From Pedosphaera sp. (lineage in GTDB: Bacteria; Verrucomicrobiota; Verrucomicrobiia; Limisphaerales; SXQI01), in contig JANYDC010000111.1 of the NCBI GenBank assembly GCA_025359965.1, forward strand, positions 1 through 64,000: DNA of 64,000 nucleotides. Direction: 5' to 3'. The notes beneath the pieces were generated by a model that did not search any database, had not been told where the DNA came from, and saw nothing but the letters and a program-made list of their open reading frames with translations. Shown piece after piece: positions 62,177 through 64,000 of the stretch. How positions within the stretch are numbered: position 1 is the stretch's first letter; the number at the start of each line of letters is the position of its first letter. A program made the position numbers and the translations under genes.

Positions 62177-63705
62177 TTGAAACACTTCACCACACTCCTC
62201 GCCGCACTGCTGTTGGTTCCAGTGGCAGCCCAATGTGCCCACCCAACGAAACCTGATCCTGACACGAAAACCTTGCGCGTCTTTATCTTTGCCGGCCAGT
62301 CAAACATGGTCGGCTCGGATTCAAAGTCGCAGGACATCAAACGCTTTCCACCGTTTGCGGGATTGGATATGCCTCAAGACAAGGTCTTGTTCTCCTACAA
62401 CATCGGGCGTGAGGATAAACTAACCTCGCAGGGTTGGCTCGCTTTGCAGCCCGTCGATGGCGTCGTCGGGCCGGAACTCAGTTTCGCCAGACGAGTTTCG
62501 CAAGAAATCAAAGCCCCCATCGCCATCATTAAGTGCGCTGCGGGTGGCACGACTTTGGGCGGCGATTGGAATCCCGATGAACCAAAAGATTTTAAGCTCT
62601 ACCCTCTGGCTTTGCAGTTGATTCAATCATCGCTCGCAGAGCTGGACCGGAGGAAAGTGGCTTACCGGATCGAAGGCTTCATGTGGCATCAGGGCGAGAA
62701 CGATATGTTCGACAAGGAGTTTAAGCCAAACTACGGCAACAACCTGAAGAACTTTCTGGCAAAATGGCGGCGTGACCTCAAGACCCCCAACCTGAAATTC
62801 TACATCGGCGAGCTTTGCACCAAAACGATCTGGGGCATGGATAATCGTGAGAATATGTATGCCATTCGGGCGGCACAAAAATCCGTCACCGAATCGGATC
62901 CACTGGCGCAATACATTCCGACTTCGCACGACGCGGTGGAAATCGGCGGCGGGGAGGGATTGCATTACCACTACGGAACCCTGGGGCAACTCGAACACGG
63001 CGTGAACTACGCGGACGCCTATCTGAGAACGATTGGAAAGAAGTCATCCACCGACTGTCCGCTCAAGGTTTGGCCTTATGAAAAGGGAAGCACGGTCAAG
63101 CTCTTTGTCCTCGCCGGACATCGCAACATGGAGGGCGAGCGCGCCTTCACCCAGGAACTCAGAGCCCTGAAGGGGCAGGAATCACTGGCCAACGACAATG
63201 GTAAAATTGCCTTCAAATACAGCATTGGCGGCGGTTACAAAACCTCGAATGGCTGGGAGCCACTCGGCCCTGCCGGATACTACGACACCTTCGGTCCTGA
63301 ACTCAGCTTCGGAAAGACCCTGCAAGGCAAGGTTTCAGGCAACGTGGCCGTTGCCAAATTTACACACAGCGGTTCCCAGATGAATGACTGGACTCCACAG
63401 GGAACCGACGCGAAAGACCTAAACCTTTACCCGCAATTCATCGCCTTCATCAAAGAATCCATCAAGGAACTTCAGGTCAAAGGCCATCAAGTGGAACTGG
63501 CTGGCATTTTTTATCATGTCGGGGAAAACGAGATGTCCTTTGGACCTTACCGCAGAAATGCGGCCAAGTGGTTGCAATCCACGGTTGCCAAAAGTCGCCA
63601 GGACTTGGCGCTTCCTTCGCTGAAATGGTATGTCAGCCAACAACCTCCCCGGGCATTGTTCAGTTGGGCGAATTGCTTGCCAAAGGCTACCTTGAACGCC
63701 ACTAG
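62177..63705 (+). pseudogene. Tandem SASA (sialate-O-acetylesterase-like) protein, broken near its end
   Basis: The frame starts at TTG 62177 with a signal peptide (MKHFTTLLAALLLVPVAAQC). Domain 1 (about 35-290) has FAGQSNMVGS with nucleophile Ser42, IIKCAAGGTTLGGDW and WHQGENDMF. Domain 2 (about 305-490) has LAGHRNMEGE, where the Ser is replaced by Arg316, and FYHVGENEMS. In this frame homology stops at SQQPP (63649), and the frame then runs to the window end as unrelated sequence. Two bases out of phase from 63652 a typical SASA ending appears, GIVQLGELLAKGYLERH, with a stop at 63703-63705. This indicates a deletion of several dozen codons with a frame change near CCCCGGG at 63647-63653. 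Confidence 0.75.
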
Positions 63706-63842
63706 CCAATGCCGAATCCAATCACGCATCTCACCCGCTCGCAGGCCGGGCTCATTACCAGCCGCCTGGCCTCTCCCGCTCAACAGCCGGATCCCGAGAA
63801 TGATGCTGTATGAAGCACGCGAACCAACCTATAAGGACCATC

Positions 63843-64000
63843 ATGAATGCACGTCCGGGCTCGATCCTCTCAAATATATTTACCTTTCTGATGACTGCGG
63901 TGCTTTTTTGTCGATTGGCCGCGGCAGACAGCGAATCTGGAAAAAAGCCAATTCTCGAAGCAACTCAGGGAGAGATTCGAGTTGTTCTGCTGAGGGTTGG
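63843..64000 (+). CDS. Start of a secreted protein, cut by the right edge
   Basis: The ATG at 63843 has AAGGA 5 bases upstream and opens a frame of at least 52 codons. It begins with a signal peptide (about 1-28, FLMTAVLFCRLAAA, cleavage before DS) and continues SESGKKPILEATQGEIRVV. The mature part is too short to name. It overlaps, in another frame, the run-out of the broken SASA gene, which supports that gene having ended at 63705. Confidence 0.65.
   Translation, partial: MNARPGSILSNIFTFLMTAVLFCRLAAADSESGKKPILEATQGEIRVVLLRV

Overview
The window looks like a piece of a Verrucomicrobiota chromosome, most likely from the Pedosphaera/Limisphaera side (subdivision 3). This is inferred from gene content, not from a marker gene. 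The content includes secreted PQQ-type propellers opening with ADWPRWRG, a ThuA-DUF1080 fusion next to a Tat-exported Gfo/Idh/MocA protein, an ECF sigma factor paired with a WD40 serine/threonine kinase, a CPxCG mini-protein, tandem SASA esterase domains and many large surface proteins. I see no rRNA, tRNA, CRISPR array or insertion sequence. No gene-free stretch exceeds 300 bases. The longest gaps (17490-17741, 31970-32230, 35028-35274, 40350-40573, 48658-48899) are described where they hold something.

Left third (1-25 kb). An ECF sigma factor and a membrane Ser/Thr kinase with a C-terminal propeller are followed by two secreted proteins (a propeller and an alpha/beta hydrolase). Next come a Nif3-like protein, MutM, a lipoprotein S41 protease, a beta-helix surface protein and a PQQ-propeller. 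On the minus strand sit a reduced ebo-type cluster (small protein, TatD-like EboB, TIM-barrel EboE) and the ThuA-DUF1080 / Gfo-Idh pair. A Tat-exported phosphoesterase follows, whose start codon lies inside a long hairpin. Then comes a complete SUF operon, sufB-C-D-U-T-S, preceded by a Fur-family regulator and a Fur/PerR-type 7-1-7 palindrome.

Middle (25-48 kb). This part holds a double seven-bladed RCC1 surface protein, a two-gene histidine kinase pair, a CPxCG mini-gene and metF. It also holds a chemotaxis receptor, sucA-sucB with a phosphoesterase behind them, a 1477-residue one-protein two-component system, rsmD, a class-A-like serine hydrolase and a FadR-type regulator.

Right third (48-64 kb). 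A tightly packed CDP-sugar locus (rfbF, rfbG, two three-part sugar-type methyltransferases, a 3,5-epimerase, a ketoreductase, a CmcI-like protein, a family 2 glycosyltransferase and a YfhO-like membrane protein) appears to make and attach a branched, C-methylated 6-deoxyhexose. It is the best candidate here for an undescribed pathway. Beyond it lie a stand-alone GIY-YIG nuclease and a decaying stretch: a C-terminal remnant of a DUF6288-like protein, an unrecognised 549-residue secreted protein and a tandem SASA gene that lost part of its end by a frame-changing deletion. Partial genes run off both edges.
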